Source: Chryseobacterium culicis (GTDB lineage Bacteria > Bacteroidota > Bacteroidia > Flavobacteriales > Weeksellaceae). From it: DNA of 64,000 bases. The translations under genes and the position numbers were made by a program. The stretch lies in NCBI RefSeq assembly GCF_002979755.1, contig NZ_PCPP01000001.1:776665-840664 (forward strand). Reading direction: 5' to 3'. Below, in pieces: positions 52,724 to 61,449 of this stretch; position 1 is the first letter of the stretch, and each line of letters opens with the position of its first letter. The notes under the pieces were generated by a model, which was given only the letters and a program-made list of their open reading frames with translations, had not been told where the DNA came from and made no database searches.

Positions 52724-53578
52724 ATGAAACGAATCGTTAATTTCAATTCTTTTAATGTTTTCAGTATTGAAAAAGAAATTTGGGACGTTGAATATCACAA
52801 TCATAATTTCTATGAACTGATTATTATAGAAAACGGGAAAGGGTTTCATCATCTCAACAATATTACTTTTCCCTACAAAAAAGGAGATGTTTTTCTTCTC
52901 AGACCCAGTGATGGCCATGAGTTTTCTATTAAAAGCAAAACAAGGTTTATTTATATAAAATTTACGGAACAGTATATCTGGGAAAACCTTTTGTCTAATA
53001 AAAAGAATGAGCTTAAAAAGGTTGTTCAGCTTCTGATGGAAGATCATTCTTTCGTTTACGAATCAGTGATTAAAAGTAAAACAGATAGAATACACCTGTT
53101 ACAGCTTGCCAGCATTCTCCTGTATGAATTCAGTCATAAAAACACCTATAATAAAGAGATTACCAGCGATCTTTTTTCAGCGATCATTACCATTCTCATC
53201 CGAAATACGATGAATACTGCCACCACCAAAAACTGGATTACCCAAAATCTAAGCAGAATTGAAAGGATATTATATTATATCAATGTCAATGCCTTGGATG
53301 CCAATAAAATGAAAATTGAGAATCTTGCCAAAGAGTTTATGCTTTCGCCCAATTATATCAGCATCTATATTAAAAAGCAGACTGGTTTCTCCATACAACA
53401 GCATATTATGCAGCATAAAATAAAAACGGCGGAAAAACTTTTACTTCAAAGCCACTACAACATCAGTGAGATAGCAGATAAGCTAAGCTTTAATGATGCC
53501 AGTCATTTCAATAAAATATTCAAAGCGTATAAAGAAATGTCTCCTTCTGAGTTTAAAAAGAGATCAATAGGAAAATAA
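52724..53578 (+). CDS. AraC-family transcriptional regulator
   Basis: A 284-residue regulator. The cupin-like N-terminus (VEYHNHNFYELIIIENGKG, then FPYKKGDVFLLRPSDGHEF) is followed by two HTH motifs (IENLAKEFMLSPNYISIYIKK, then ISEIADKLSFNDASHFNKIFK) and ends SPSEFKK. It is divergent from the deacetylase/DoxX pair, which it may control. It converges with the hypothetical gene at 53602. Confidence 0.9.
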   Translation: MKRIVNFNSFNVFSIEKEIWDVEYHNHNFYELIIIENGKGFHHLNNITFPYKKGDVFLLRPSDGHEFSIKSKTRFIYIKFTEQYIWENLLSNKKNELKKVVQLLMEDHSFVYESVIKSKTDRIHLLQLASILLYEFSHKNTYNKEITSDLFSAIITILIRNTMNTATTKNWITQNLSRIERILYYINVNALDANKMKIENLAKEFMLSPNYISIYIKKQTGFSIQQHIMQHKIKTAEKLLLQSHYNISEIADKLSFNDASHFNKIFKAYKEMSPSEFKKRSIGK

Positions 53579-53601
53579 TTGATTGACAAACAGATACAGT
53601 T

Positions 53602-54093
53602 TTATCTTTTTATTCCGATTGCTTTTAACGCACTGGATGTTAAAAAGATGTCATCAAAAACAGTAAGGGATTCTACATCGTTAAATCCTGAAGGAATCAG
53701 ATCATTCTTATTAAAAGATAATTCAATAGAAGGATCATATGAAGCTATAATCCGTACTTTTGAATAGCCGTTATAATCTACTTTAAAACCTTCAAACATG
53801 CAGTTCTGCTCAGCCTTCTGATATTCCGCGTATTCTTCAAATCCGGCAACATCTGTTCTTTTTCCGTCATTATGATCCAGAGATTTCCATTCAGAATAGT
53901 TTTTAGGCTCTTTCAGAATATCTCCTTTACGGTCTACGGGAACAAACATTCCAAGAGTCAAACGCTTCTTTAAGAAATTGGCATAATTATTCATCAGATT
54001 CAAAATCTGAAGATCGGCATATCCTTCGTGAGAATAATATTCCAGCACGAAAGTGGTCATCGGAATCAGCTTATGAGAAGCATCAGTCGGCAT
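53602..54093 (-). CDS. Hypothetical protein, 163 residues
   Basis: A soluble, acidic protein with no signal peptide or membrane segment and no motif I recognise. It contains an aromatic N-terminal half (FVLEYYSHEGYADLQ, YANFLKKRL) and a DNDGKRTD-like loop (DHNDGKRTD). The reading frame is clean over 163 codons, with codon use like its neighbours. It is a single gene, convergent with the AraC gene 24 bases away. Confidence 0.6.
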   Translation of the reverse strand: MPTDASHKLIPMTTFVLEYYSHEGYADLQILNLMNNYANFLKKRLTLGMFVPVDRKGDILKEPKNYSEWKSLDHNDGKRTDVAGFEEYAEYQKAEQNCMFEGFKVDYNGYSKVRIIASYDPSIELSFNKNDLIPSGFNDVESLTVFDDIFLTSSALKAIGIKR

Positions 54094-54287
54094 AAATTAG
54101 TCTTTACTTTTTTTGGCGGATAAAAATAGTATTTTTATTGGCGCTACCCAATGGGAACAGGTGAATAGCATGGAATTTATACCCATTCTGAATAACAATA
54201 AGAGTAGGAATGTCCTTCATTATTCAGTATTTTTGAAGGAAATAACCTTATAACAATAGCAAACTCTTTTCCAAAAAAGGGAAATAT

Positions 54288-54295
54288 TAGGTTTG
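54288..54295 (+). promoter_or_regulatory. -7 promoter element TAGGTTTG
   Basis: A perfect TAnnTTTG match 14 bases before the ATG of the SH3-like protein gene at 54309. Confidence 0.55.
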
Positions 54296-54308
54296 TCCAA
54301 ATTACAAT

Positions 54309-55523
54309 ATGTTGAAAAAGATACTATTAGGAGCCGGCATTATTCATTGCTGTTTTTATTCTATCATGGCTCAAAAACCTGGTGAGCATCCTGTTTATAC
54401 ATCCGAATGGGGACATCTCTATCGTGAAAATGGGAATAATAAAGACCTTCTGGGAATATTTTCCACCGAAGCTCCTGTTTACCTTCTGGATTCTACCCAA
54501 ACCCAATATAAAGTACAGGTAAGTAACGGTGATATTGGGTTTATAGATCGGCAGCCTTTATTAAAATCCATGCGTGGCAAGAAATCTGCGGGTGAACCTG
54601 TTCAGTATTTTTATAGAGGAACACAGGGATACCAGTGTCCACACTATTATGTACAGGTGTCTGAATTACGGGTAAGAAAAGCTCCTGCCACAGAAAGTGC
54701 CGCCATCCGAAGAGCTGCTTTAAATGAGCTGGTGTGTATTGATTATGTCCCTTTATATCAGGATGGCTGGGTATATATTGGAGATCATTTCCATGAGAAT
54801 CCTGAATATATTCAAATGAAATATCTCGGTACTGAGCTTACTTATGAGAAAGTTCTAAAAGAATATCTTGCAGTGAAAGGAAAAAATAAGGAAAAGGAAC
54901 TTACACAGGTGGGAAGATTACGTGAAATGGCATGGCTGGAAGACAAAAATTTGAAGCAAGCCTTGAATTACTGGAAAGAATCTTATACAAATGCCGGTGT
55001 AGAAAATCCTAAAATAGATATCGACTTTGAACGCCTTCTGGCAGATCAATTGGCAAAAAAACCGGGAACGGAAGCTTATGAAAAAAAACTCAAAGCCCTG
55101 AACCTGCATTTTATATGGAAAGACACTCAACTTTTTGACGGAAAAATTACAGAGGCTCAGGTAAAACAGCTGGACATGCAGAAAGTGAAAGATATTCCCA
55201 ATACTCCTGAATGTGGCTGGGAACCTCAATATTTTTACAGAACCCCCAACACCATTGTTGCCTTTGAAGAATATAAAGGAAAAGTTTCCGGGAGTATCTA
55301 TAAGATGTCTTTTAGCAATGGTGAAGCCTTAGTCTTAGGAAATGTACGCATGGATTCCCAGTATGATGAAAGGGATTTCGTAAACCGTTTTGGTGATATG
55401 CTGTCTACCCGCTGGATCTCTTCACCCCATGAATATCACATTCAAAATAGTGATGCAGGCCTTTTCATTTTCACCTTTAAAAATGGAAAACTTTTCAGCT
55501 ATGAATGTATGTTCTATTGCTAA
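54309..55523 (+). CDS. Exported protein with two SH3-like domains
   Basis: A 404-residue protein with a signal peptide (ending SIMAQ). Two SH3b-like regions are visible, at about 30-85 and 115-170 (the second as SELRVRKAPATESAAIRRAALNELV, DYVPLYQDGWVYIGD). A helical middle (about 185-290) and a mixed C-terminal domain follow, without enzyme motif. SH3b domains often bind peptidoglycan, so a cell-wall or envelope function is plausible but not shown. It has its own promoter and no operon partner. Confidence 0.75.
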   Translation: MLKKILLGAGIIHCCFYSIMAQKPGEHPVYTSEWGHLYRENGNNKDLLGIFSTEAPVYLLDSTQTQYKVQVSNGDIGFIDRQPLLKSMRGKKSAGEPVQYFYRGTQGYQCPHYYVQVSELRVRKAPATESAAIRRAALNELVCIDYVPLYQDGWVYIGDHFHENPEYIQMKYLGTELTYEKVLKEYLAVKGKNKEKELTQVGRLREMAWLEDKNLKQALNYWKESYTNAGVENPKIDIDFERLLADQLAKKPGTEAYEKKLKALNLHFIWKDTQLFDGKITEAQVKQLDMQKVKDIPNTPECGWEPQYFYRTPNTIVAFEEYKGKVSGSIYKMSFSNGEALVLGNVRMDSQYDERDFVNRFGDMLSTRWISSPHEYHIQNSDAGLFIFTFKNGKLFSYECMFYC

Positions 55524-55603
55524 ATTATTTTAAATCTAAAATTAGGAGGTTTTCTCAAAACGATATTTACATTAAACTTTGGATCATCACAAACCATAAA
55601 ATA

Positions 55604-55731
55604 AGCGGGCTAAAGCCCACTTCTATTGATGTACAACAACCTATCTAAAAAATATTACAAAGATTCAATAGGAACGGGCTTTAGCCCGTTTTAGTAAAAA
55701 ATATAAAGTCCAATGGCTTTAGCCCAAACTT
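55604..55731. repeat. Dispersed repeat, GGGCTAAAGCCC family
   Basis: CGGGCTAAAGCCCACTTCTATTGAT (55606-55630) and TTCAATAGGAACGGGCTTTAGCCCG (55664-55688) are inverted copies, and GGCTTTAGCCC occurs a third time at 55715-55725. The 314-base gap contains nothing else. The element is non-coding and foldable. Confidence 0.6.
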
Positions 55732-55837
55732 AAAATATTATCTATTCATATTTTCTAAAACCCTATCTATATTTTCCTACAATCGTGATTAAATTTTAAA
55801 GCTGTATCTTTACCCTACCAAAACAAAATAGTATAAT

Positions 55838-56323
55838 ATGTCATTTATTACACCGGAAGGAGCCAGGAAGGCTCAGCTATCCCTATCCGAAAGGGCACCC
55901 GTTGCCCATGCCATTCTCTCTGGGGAAGAGAATATTTCGAAATACAACAGTGGAGTATGTCATGATGTGGTAGCCTATGCATTGTATATGCGTGGTGCCA
56001 GAATAAGTCCTACTCAGCTGGCAGAATCAGCAGGACAAAAATGGTTAACTCTGTTTAATTATCCGGCAGGAGAAAAATGGGATGGATATTCGCCCATTCC
56101 CGGAGGAAAAGCCATTGGTTTCTACAGACTTATTGATAAAACCTTCTTTCATTCAGCAATTACTACAGGAAACGGAAATGAAATAAGATCTGTAAACGGT
56201 TTTTCGTTAGGATCTGCATGGACCGTACCCGTAGATATGAAATGGGTATTAGGTAAAAAGAATTCTGATGGAACCTTCAATTATGACGGAACCAAAATAG
56301 AAGTCTATATCTCTTCCTTATAA
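55838..56323 (+). CDS. Small protein with Cys/His pair, possible papain-like hydrolase
   Basis: A 161-residue cytoplasmic protein without signal peptide and not assigned to a family. Cys41 sits in an N-terminal helix (NSGVCHDVVAYALYMRG), and His105 in FFHSAITTG is followed by an Asn-Gly stretch. This order resembles CHAP or NlpC/P60 enzymes and related effector hydrolases. Whether it is an enzyme is unproven. It is a single gene before a terminator. Confidence 0.6.
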   Translation: MSFITPEGARKAQLSLSERAPVAHAILSGEENISKYNSGVCHDVVAYALYMRGARISPTQLAESAGQKWLTLFNYPAGEKWDGYSPIPGGKAIGFYRLIDKTFFHSAITTGNGNEIRSVNGFSLGSAWTVPVDMKWVLGKKNSDGTFNYDGTKIEVYISSL

Positions 56324-56337
56324 CAGCAAACAAAGGT

Positions 56338-56376
56338 AAAAAGGCAGATGAGCGAATTCGTTTTTCTGCCTTTTTG
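56338..56376. terminator. Bidirectional terminator
   Basis: AAAAAGGCAGA (56338-56348) pairs with TCTGCCTTTTT (56364-56374), giving T runs on both strands. It serves the gene ending at 56323 and the opposite Fur-family gene ending at 56382. Confidence 0.85.
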
Positions 56377-56381
56377 CTTTT

Positions 56382-56771
56382 TTAAGCGTCAGCACATTTC
56401 GGACAAATCCCGCTGATAATAAAATTGTATTCCTGTGCGATAAAATGCTCCGGTAAACTGATTTCCGGAATAGCATTTTCAATGCATGTTACAGAATGAC
56501 ATTCTTTACAGTTAAAATGAACATGATTGTGAAAATGCTGTTCATGACTGCATTTGCCACTGCACTTTGCAAAATTTACCACTCCGTCAATATTGACAAC
56601 CTTGTGGATAGCTCCTTCGTTTTCAAGCCTTTCCAACACCCTGTAAATGGTTACTCTATTGCACAAATCACCCAGTTTTTTCTGAATATCAGAGTGGGTA
56701 AGGGCTACATCTGAACCATTAATAAGGTTTAAAATTTCAGTTTTGGCATGAGTATTTCTGACCTGTTTCAT
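56382..56771 (-). CDS. zur: Fur-family regulator, Zur-like
   Basis: A 129-residue Fur-family repressor. A winged-helix N-terminus (TEILNLINGSDVALTHSDIQ, then RVTIYRVLERLENEGAIHKV) precedes a metal-binding C-terminus with HFHNHVHF and two CxxC structural zinc pairs (FNCKECHS, GICPKCAD). Short length, high Cys/His content and operon context (MerC-like protein, COG0523 GTPase) favour zinc over iron sensing. Its promoter overlaps an operator, so it is probably autoregulated. Confidence 0.85.
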   Translation of the reverse strand: MKQVRNTHAKTEILNLINGSDVALTHSDIQKKLGDLCNRVTIYRVLERLENEGAIHKVVNIDGVVNFAKCSGKCSHEQHFHNHVHFNCKECHSVTCIENAIPEISLPEHFIAQEYNFIISGICPKCADA

Positions 56772-56779
56772 ATTTTAAT

Positions 56780-56832
56780 GCAACAAAGTTGCGTTATTTA
56801 ATTTTTTATGTCTACTTTTGCAACAAAGTTAC
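56780..56832. promoter_or_regulatory. Two candidate Zur operators with divergent promoters
   Basis: GCAACAAAGTTGC (56780-56792) is a perfect inverted repeat GCAAC-AAA-GTTGC. GCAACAAAGTTAC (56820-56832) is a near copy 40 bases downstream. The plus-strand -7 element TACTTTTG (56813-56820) touches the second site, and the minus-strand TAACTTTG (56824-56831) lies within it. Repressor binding would block both the MerC-like operon and the zur gene. Confidence 0.7.
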
Positions 56833-56857
56833 GATAAGAAAATTAATCCATACTATT

Positions 56858-57196
56858 ATGAAATCAAAAATTCTTGATGCTGTAGGAATCTCCGCTGCTG
56901 TTTTATGCCTGATTCATTGTATTGTCTTTCCATTATTACTGATTGTCCCATTGGGAATATCACACAATCCCTATATTGATCTGGCTTTCCTTTTTATTGG
57001 AGCAGTTGTCGTATTCAGGGTAACCCAAAAAATGGAGAAGCGCTGGCTGAAATTTTTATTCTGGATATCTATTGCTCTTATCTTCATTTCTGTACTCACA
57101 GATCTCTTGTTTGAAATACATATTCCTCTGATCTACATAGGAGCAGCAGGTTTGATTACAGGTCATATCATCAATTTTAAAAATCATAAACATTAA
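56858..57196 (+). CDS. MerC-like membrane protein
   Basis: A 112-residue protein with about four transmembrane helices. The first carries [11 protein letters not shown], the Cys-x3-Cys motif typical of MerC-type metal uptake proteins. The in-frame extension to 56789 would cross the promoter, so ATG at 56858 is used. It is 4 bases before the COG0523 GTPase and under the candidate Zur operator, so a role in zinc uptake or handling is likely. Confidence 0.82.
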   Translation: MKSKILDAVGISAAVLCLIHCIVFPLLLIVPLGISHNPYIDLAFLFIGAVVVFRVTQKMEKRWLKFLFWISIALIFISVLTDLLFEIHIPLIYIGAAGLITGHIINFKNHKH

Positions 57197-57200
57197 AAAC

Positions 57201-58403
57201 ATGACTAAAAAACTTCCTGTAACTGTACTCAGTGGCTTTCTGGGAGCGGGCAAAACGACATTATTAAACCATATTCTACACAACAAACAGGGCTTAAAAG
57301 TAGCAGTTATTGTGAATGATATGAGTGAAGTTAATATTGATGCCCGCCTTGTTGAAAACCAAAATACCCTTTCAAGAACAGAAGAAAAACTGGTGGAAAT
57401 GAGTAACGGATGCATTTGCTGCACACTTCGGGAAGATCTTATGGTAGAAGTAGAACGCCTTGCTCATGAAAACCGTTTCGACTATCTCCTTATTGAAAGT
57501 ACAGGAATCAGTGAGCCTATTCCGGTTGCCCAGACCTTTACGTATGTAGATGAAGAGAGCGGAATCGATCTTTCCAGGTTCAGTTATGTAGATACAATGG
57601 TAACGGTGGTAGATTGTTTCAACTTTATGCATGATTTCGGTTCTAATGAAATGCTGACGGATCGTGACCTTACAGATATGGAAGGGGATTACAGAACCAT
57701 TGTCAATCTTCTTACCGACCAGATTGAATTTGCCAATGTGATTATTTTAAACAAAACAGATCTTATCAATACTGAAACCCTTGGCTTTTTAACAGCTGCC
57801 ATAAAGAAATTGAATCCGGATGCAGTTCTTCTCCATTCTGAATTTGGGAAAATTGACCCTCAAAAGATTTTGAATACACAGCTTTTTGATTTCGATAAAG
57901 CACAATCTTCAGCCGGCTGGCAAAAAGAATTACAGTCTGAGCATCATACCCCTGAAACTGAAGAATACGGAATAAGTTCAATGGTTTTCAGGGATAAGAG
58001 ACCTTTTCATCCTGTAAGATTATGGAAATTTCTGAACCAGCAATACCCGGAAGGAGCAATCAGAGCTAAAGGACTGTTCTGGCTGGCTTCAAGACCCAAT
58101 GATGCTTTGAATTTTTCCCAGGCAGGAGGATCTTTTCGTCTTGAAAAGGCGGGTGTATGGTGGTGCAGCATGCCTTTGAATCAAAGGGTACAATATTCTT
58201 CATTTGCAGAAAACCAAAAGTTTATAGAAAGCAGATGGGATAAAAACTGGGGAGACCGAATCAATGAACTGGTGTTTATCGGGCAGAATCTGGATAAAGA
58301 TCAAATGTTATTACAGCTGCAACATTGCCTCATTAACGATAAGGAAAAAGAAATGTTTGATCAGAATATGATGTTTGAAGATCCGTTTCCGAAGAATATT
58401 TAA
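57201..58403 (+). CDS. COG0523 GTPase, zinc metallochaperone type (ZigA/ZNG1-like)
   Basis: A 400-residue G3E GTPase. The P-loop GFLGAGKT (12-19), the metal motif CICC (Cys71, Cys73, Cys74), [10 protein letters not shown] and NKTD are present. A C-terminal CobW_C domain (about 255-380) follows. Zur-regulated members of this family act as zinc chaperones under zinc limitation. It is cotranscribed with the MerC-like protein, and the alkaline phosphatase gene follows. Confidence 0.93.
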   Translation: MTKKLPVTVLSGFLGAGKTTLLNHILHNKQGLKVAVIVNDMSEVNIDARLVENQNTLSRTEEKLVEMSNGCICCTLREDLMVEVERLAHENRFDYLLIESTGISEPIPVAQTFTYVDEESGIDLSRFSYVDTMVTVVDCFNFMHDFGSNEMLTDRDLTDMEGDYRTIVNLLTDQIEFANVIILNKTDLINTETLGFLTAAIKKLNPDAVLLHSEFGKIDPQKILNTQLFDFDKAQSSAGWQKELQSEHHTPETEEYGISSMVFRDKRPFHPVRLWKFLNQQYPEGAIRAKGLFWLASRPNDALNFSQAGGSFRLEKAGVWWCSMPLNQRVQYSSFAENQKFIESRWDKNWGDRINELVFIGQNLDKDQMLLQLQHCLINDKEKEMFDQNMMFEDPFPKNI

Positions 58404-58421
58404 AATTAACCTTTATTTAAT

Positions 58422-58434
58422 GCAACAAAGTTTC
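58422..58434 (+). promoter_or_regulatory. Third candidate Zur operator before the alkaline phosphatase
   Basis: GCAACAAAGTTTC shares 11 to 12 of 13 positions with the two sites at 56780 and 56820. It lies in the 77-base gap between the COG0523 and phosphatase genes. Confidence 0.5.
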
Positions 58435-58480
58435 AGTAAAACACTAAATACAATAACTTACAGCATTATTTCAAAACAAT

Positions 58481-59878
58481 ATGGACAGAAGAAAATTTCT
58501 AAAAGGATCTGCAATACTTTCAGGGTTATTGACCTTATCACCGTCTGATCTCTGGAGCTTCGGGAAAAATAGTGAAACATCCGGGACAGGTAAAGCAAAG
58601 AACATCATTTTTATGGTTAGTGACGGAATGAGCCTCGGAACGCTTTCAATGGCAGACCTTTATTCACGGAATATTTTAGGAAAGGGAAGTAACTGGTTCA
58701 ATTTGTATCATGAGAAAAAAGTGACACGTGCTTTGATGGATACTGCTTCAGCAAGTTCTATTGTTACAGATTCTGCGGCCGCAAGCTCAGCATTCGGTGG
58801 AGGAATCAGAGTAAAAAACGGAACACTGAATATGGGAGCTAACGGAGAGAAACATCTTCCCATATGGCAGCAATATAAAAAAGCAGGAAAGAAAGCTGGT
58901 TGTGTGACCTCTGTAACCATTACTCATGCTACTCCTGCCGGATTCTGTGTGAATTCTTCCAGAAGAAATGCCGAGCCTCAAATTGTTGAAATGTACGCTG
59001 ATCTGGAACTCGATGTACTGTTAGGAGGAGGAGATGAGTTTTTCAACCCTTCCAAAAGAGAAGACAAAAAAGATCTTTATTCTGTTTATCGCCAAAAAGG
59101 ATACCGGATTCTAAAAACACAAAATGATCTGAAAGAAATCAGAAAAGGGGAGAAACTCCTGGGTATTTTTAATACAGGTGCATTGCCTTATAGTATTGAC
59201 AGAGCTCATCTCCAGGAATTCAAAAATACACCAACGCTGGCTGAAATGGCCCATACAGCCATCCATCAGATGAAAGATCATCCCGAAGGTTTTGTCCTTC
59301 AGGTAGAAGCAGGGAAAGTAGACTGGGCAGCCCATGCCAATGACGTAGCAGCGTTGATACACGATCAGCTGGCGTTTGATGAAGCGGTAAAAACAGCCAT
59401 AGATTTTGCTGAAAAAGATGGAAATACCCTCGTGATTATTACCACAGATCATGGAAATGCCAACCCCGGAACGATTTATGGAACAGAGGCCACCAAGAAT
59501 TTTAACAGTATTTCAGACTATCAATATACCAATGAATATATTCTGAACAAGATTCAGAAAGAGCATTCGGTAAAAGATATTAAAGACTGGATTTATGAGG
59601 CTAATAAAATTGTTCTGAATGATGAAGAGGCCAAGCATATGCTGAGTTTTTACAACGGGCTTGAGAAAGAGGAAGAAGGACTTTATAATTATAAAAAACT
59701 GCCCTTTAAACTGTACTCAGACATTCAGAAAAGCAGAAATTCTGTAGGATGGATCAGTATGGACCATTCCGGAGATTATGTGGAAGTTGCAGCCTATGGT
59801 CCTGGAAACGAACTTTTACAGCCTTTCATTAAAAATACAGACCTGCATGATCTGATGCTGAAAGCCTGTTTGATATAG
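58481..59878 (+). CDS. Alkaline phosphatase, Tat-exported
   Basis: A 465-residue alkaline phosphatase. A twin-arginine leader, RRKFLKGSAILSGLLTL, precedes the catalytic domain with metal-binding Asp in MVSDGMSLG, the nucleophile Ser in TDSAAASSAFGGG, ITHATPAGF, and His/Asp ligands in DWAAHANDV, TTDHGNANP and MDHSGD. It is a two-zinc plus magnesium phosphomonoesterase of the periplasm. It directly follows a zinc chaperone gene and carries a Zur-like site, an unusual regulatory setting for a zinc-demanding enzyme. Confidence 0.93.
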   Translation: MDRRKFLKGSAILSGLLTLSPSDLWSFGKNSETSGTGKAKNIIFMVSDGMSLGTLSMADLYSRNILGKGSNWFNLYHEKKVTRALMDTASASSIVTDSAAASSAFGGGIRVKNGTLNMGANGEKHLPIWQQYKKAGKKAGCVTSVTITHATPAGFCVNSSRRNAEPQIVEMYADLELDVLLGGGDEFFNPSKREDKKDLYSVYRQKGYRILKTQNDLKEIRKGEKLLGIFNTGALPYSIDRAHLQEFKNTPTLAEMAHTAIHQMKDHPEGFVLQVEAGKVDWAAHANDVAALIHDQLAFDEAVKTAIDFAEKDGNTLVIITTDHGNANPGTIYGTEATKNFNSISDYQYTNEYILNKIQKEHSVKDIKDWIYEANKIVLNDEEAKHMLSFYNGLEKEEEGLYNYKKLPFKLYSDIQKSRNSVGWISMDHSGDYVEVAAYGPGNELLQPFIKNTDLHDLMLKACLI

Positions 59879-59920
59879 ACATTCATATTTTTTTTCATAT
59901 TCAATTATTTGGGAGATACG

Positions 59921-59952
59921 AGGCGGATTGATTGTGTCCGCCTTGTTTTTTT
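59921..59952 (+). terminator. Rho-independent terminator
   Basis: AGGCGGA (59921-59927) pairs with TCCGCCT (59937-59943) followed by GTTTTTTT. It closes the phosphatase unit. Confidence 0.85.
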
Positions 59953-59966
59953 GTCCATAAGAGATT

Positions 59967-60788
59967 TTAGATTTCTCCCATTACAAACATATTTTCCATG
60001 GTAGGAATAGTGCTTCCCCCTTCTTTTTCAAGAGTAATGGCAAAAGCCTGCGCTTGAGGAATACTGGCCAAAGCAATTCTGCTGTCTTTATCTTCCGTGT
60101 ACATTCCAGCATTTACCGGTTTTCCGTCTTCTATTGCCCAAAGCTGATACTGCATTCCTTCAGGAGCTTTAGGAAGTTTTTCTGCATTCAGATAGACTTC
60201 TTTTGTTTTTTTATCCCAGAAAACCATTGCTTTAGCTTCTGTATGCTTTTCAACCCCCTTCAGCATCACCATCTGCATATCAGGATTAGAGAACATATCA
60301 ATCTTCAGATTCATTCTTTCCATGGCCTGAGCCTGAACCTTTTTATCAGCAGTCAGTAAAGCCATTTCCTTTTTATCAGAAGATTGTGTATTCATCATGA
60401 ACAAGTTTCCGCCAACACTGATCAGGAACAGTACAGAAGCCGCTATTGCATACGGTTTCCAATTGGTATTCTTTTGAATATTTACTCTTTCAGTGGATTC
60501 TCTATGATCTTTAATTTCAGGAATATTTGTTGAAAGGGTAGGACTTACTTCTTCAACATTCTGTTCCTGTTGAATCTTATTCCAGATCTTAGATCTCAAC
60601 TCGCTTGGAGGTGTTACAGCTTTTGCTGTAGCAAGATGTTCCAAAGTCTTTTGTGCTTCTTCAAAAGCCGCCTTTACTTCAGCATTATTCTTCATCACAC
60701 ACTCCAAAATCCCTGCTTCCTCAGGAGAAGCATGGCCAAGAATATAAGATTCTATAATTCCGGATGATATGTATTCTTTAGTGTTCAA
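59967..60788 (-). CDS. Anti-sigma factor, RskA-like
   Basis: A 273-residue membrane protein. An N-terminal cytoplasmic part (about 1-105, beginning ISSGIIESYILGHASPEE) is followed by one transmembrane segment (about 112-131, AIAASVLFLISVGGNLF) and a periplasmic RskA C-terminal domain (GMQYQLWAIEDGKPVNAGMY). There is no ZAS HxxxCxxC motif, as usual for the Bacteroidota RskA type. It is encoded 1 base after its presumed sigma factor. Confidence 0.9.
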   Translation of the reverse strand: MNTKEYISSGIIESYILGHASPEEAGILECVMKNNAEVKAAFEEAQKTLEHLATAKAVTPPSELRSKIWNKIQQEQNVEEVSPTLSTNIPEIKDHRESTERVNIQKNTNWKPYAIAASVLFLISVGGNLFMMNTQSSDKKEMALLTADKKVQAQAMERMNLKIDMFSNPDMQMVMLKGVEKHTEAKAMVFWDKKTKEVYLNAEKLPKAPEGMQYQLWAIEDGKPVNAGMYTEDKDSRIALASIPQAQAFAITLEKEGGSTIPTMENMFVMGEI

Positions 60789-60789
60789 T

Positions 60790-61359
60790 TTATTGATAAT
60801 CTTTTAGCAAATCTTTTAATTTCATCAATGCATTCCGCATTTTCGTTTTTACCGTTCCCAGCGGTATCTTCAGTTTTTCGGATATTTCATGTTGGGTATA
60901 TCCCTGATAATACGCAAGATCAATAAGCTCCTGCTTGTCTGTTTCCAAACCTTCAAGTACGTTATTAAATCCAATATAATCGGAAGAATTATTCGTTGTT
61001 GAAAGCTCTGCAGTATTATATACGAAATCCGGAAGTGATTGGTTTTTAAGTTCGTTCTGGAATGCTTTTGATTTTAAATAATCGATAGCAGTATTCCTGG
61101 CAATATTGATCATCCAGGTATAAAACCTTCCTTTTGAAGCATCATATTGATGAATAGAGTTCCAAATTTTAACAAAAACATCCTGTATAATTTCTTCAGT
61201 ATATTCTTTAGACTGAACGATTCGAAGAATGATTCCGTACAGCGCACCGGAATAGTGGTCATACAGATAATGAAAACCATTTTCGTTTTTTTCTTTTAGT
61301 AAAACGATAAGTTCCTCTTCAGAATAGGTTGTTTTAATAGTATTTATTTTTCTATCCAA
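60790..61359 (-). CDS. ECF-family RNA polymerase sigma factor
   Basis: About 189 residues. Region 2 (YDHYSGALYGIILRIV to TWMINIARNTAIDYL) and region 4 (ELIDLAYYQGYTQHEISEKLKIPLGTVKTKMRNAL) are clear. The start is uncertain: TTG at 61386 or TTG at 61359. The second matches the usual MDRKINTIK-like beginning, but TACATTTG around it also matches a -7 element. It partners with the RskA-like anti-sigma gene and lies divergent from msrB. Confidence 0.88.
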   Translation of the reverse strand: MDRKINTIKTTYSEEELIVLLKEKNENGFHYLYDHYSGALYGIILRIVQSKEYTEEIIQDVFVKIWNSIHQYDASKGRFYTWMINIARNTAIDYLKSKAFQNELKNQSLPDFVYNTAELSTTNNSSDYIGFNNVLEGLETDKQELIDLAYYQGYTQHEISEKLKIPLGTVKTKMRNALMKLKDLLKDYQ

Positions 61360-61449
61360 ATGTAATAAAATAAAACATATTCCCAAAAAAATCTATCTCA
61401 ACTTTTATATCGTACATGATTTTAAGAAAATAATTAAAAAATAGTAAAT

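Noticed and set aside
53602..56323. Genomic island around the hypothetical and Cys/His genes
   Set aside because: No integrase, transposase, tRNA, attachment-site duplication or clear composition shift is visible; the region is only repeat-bearing.
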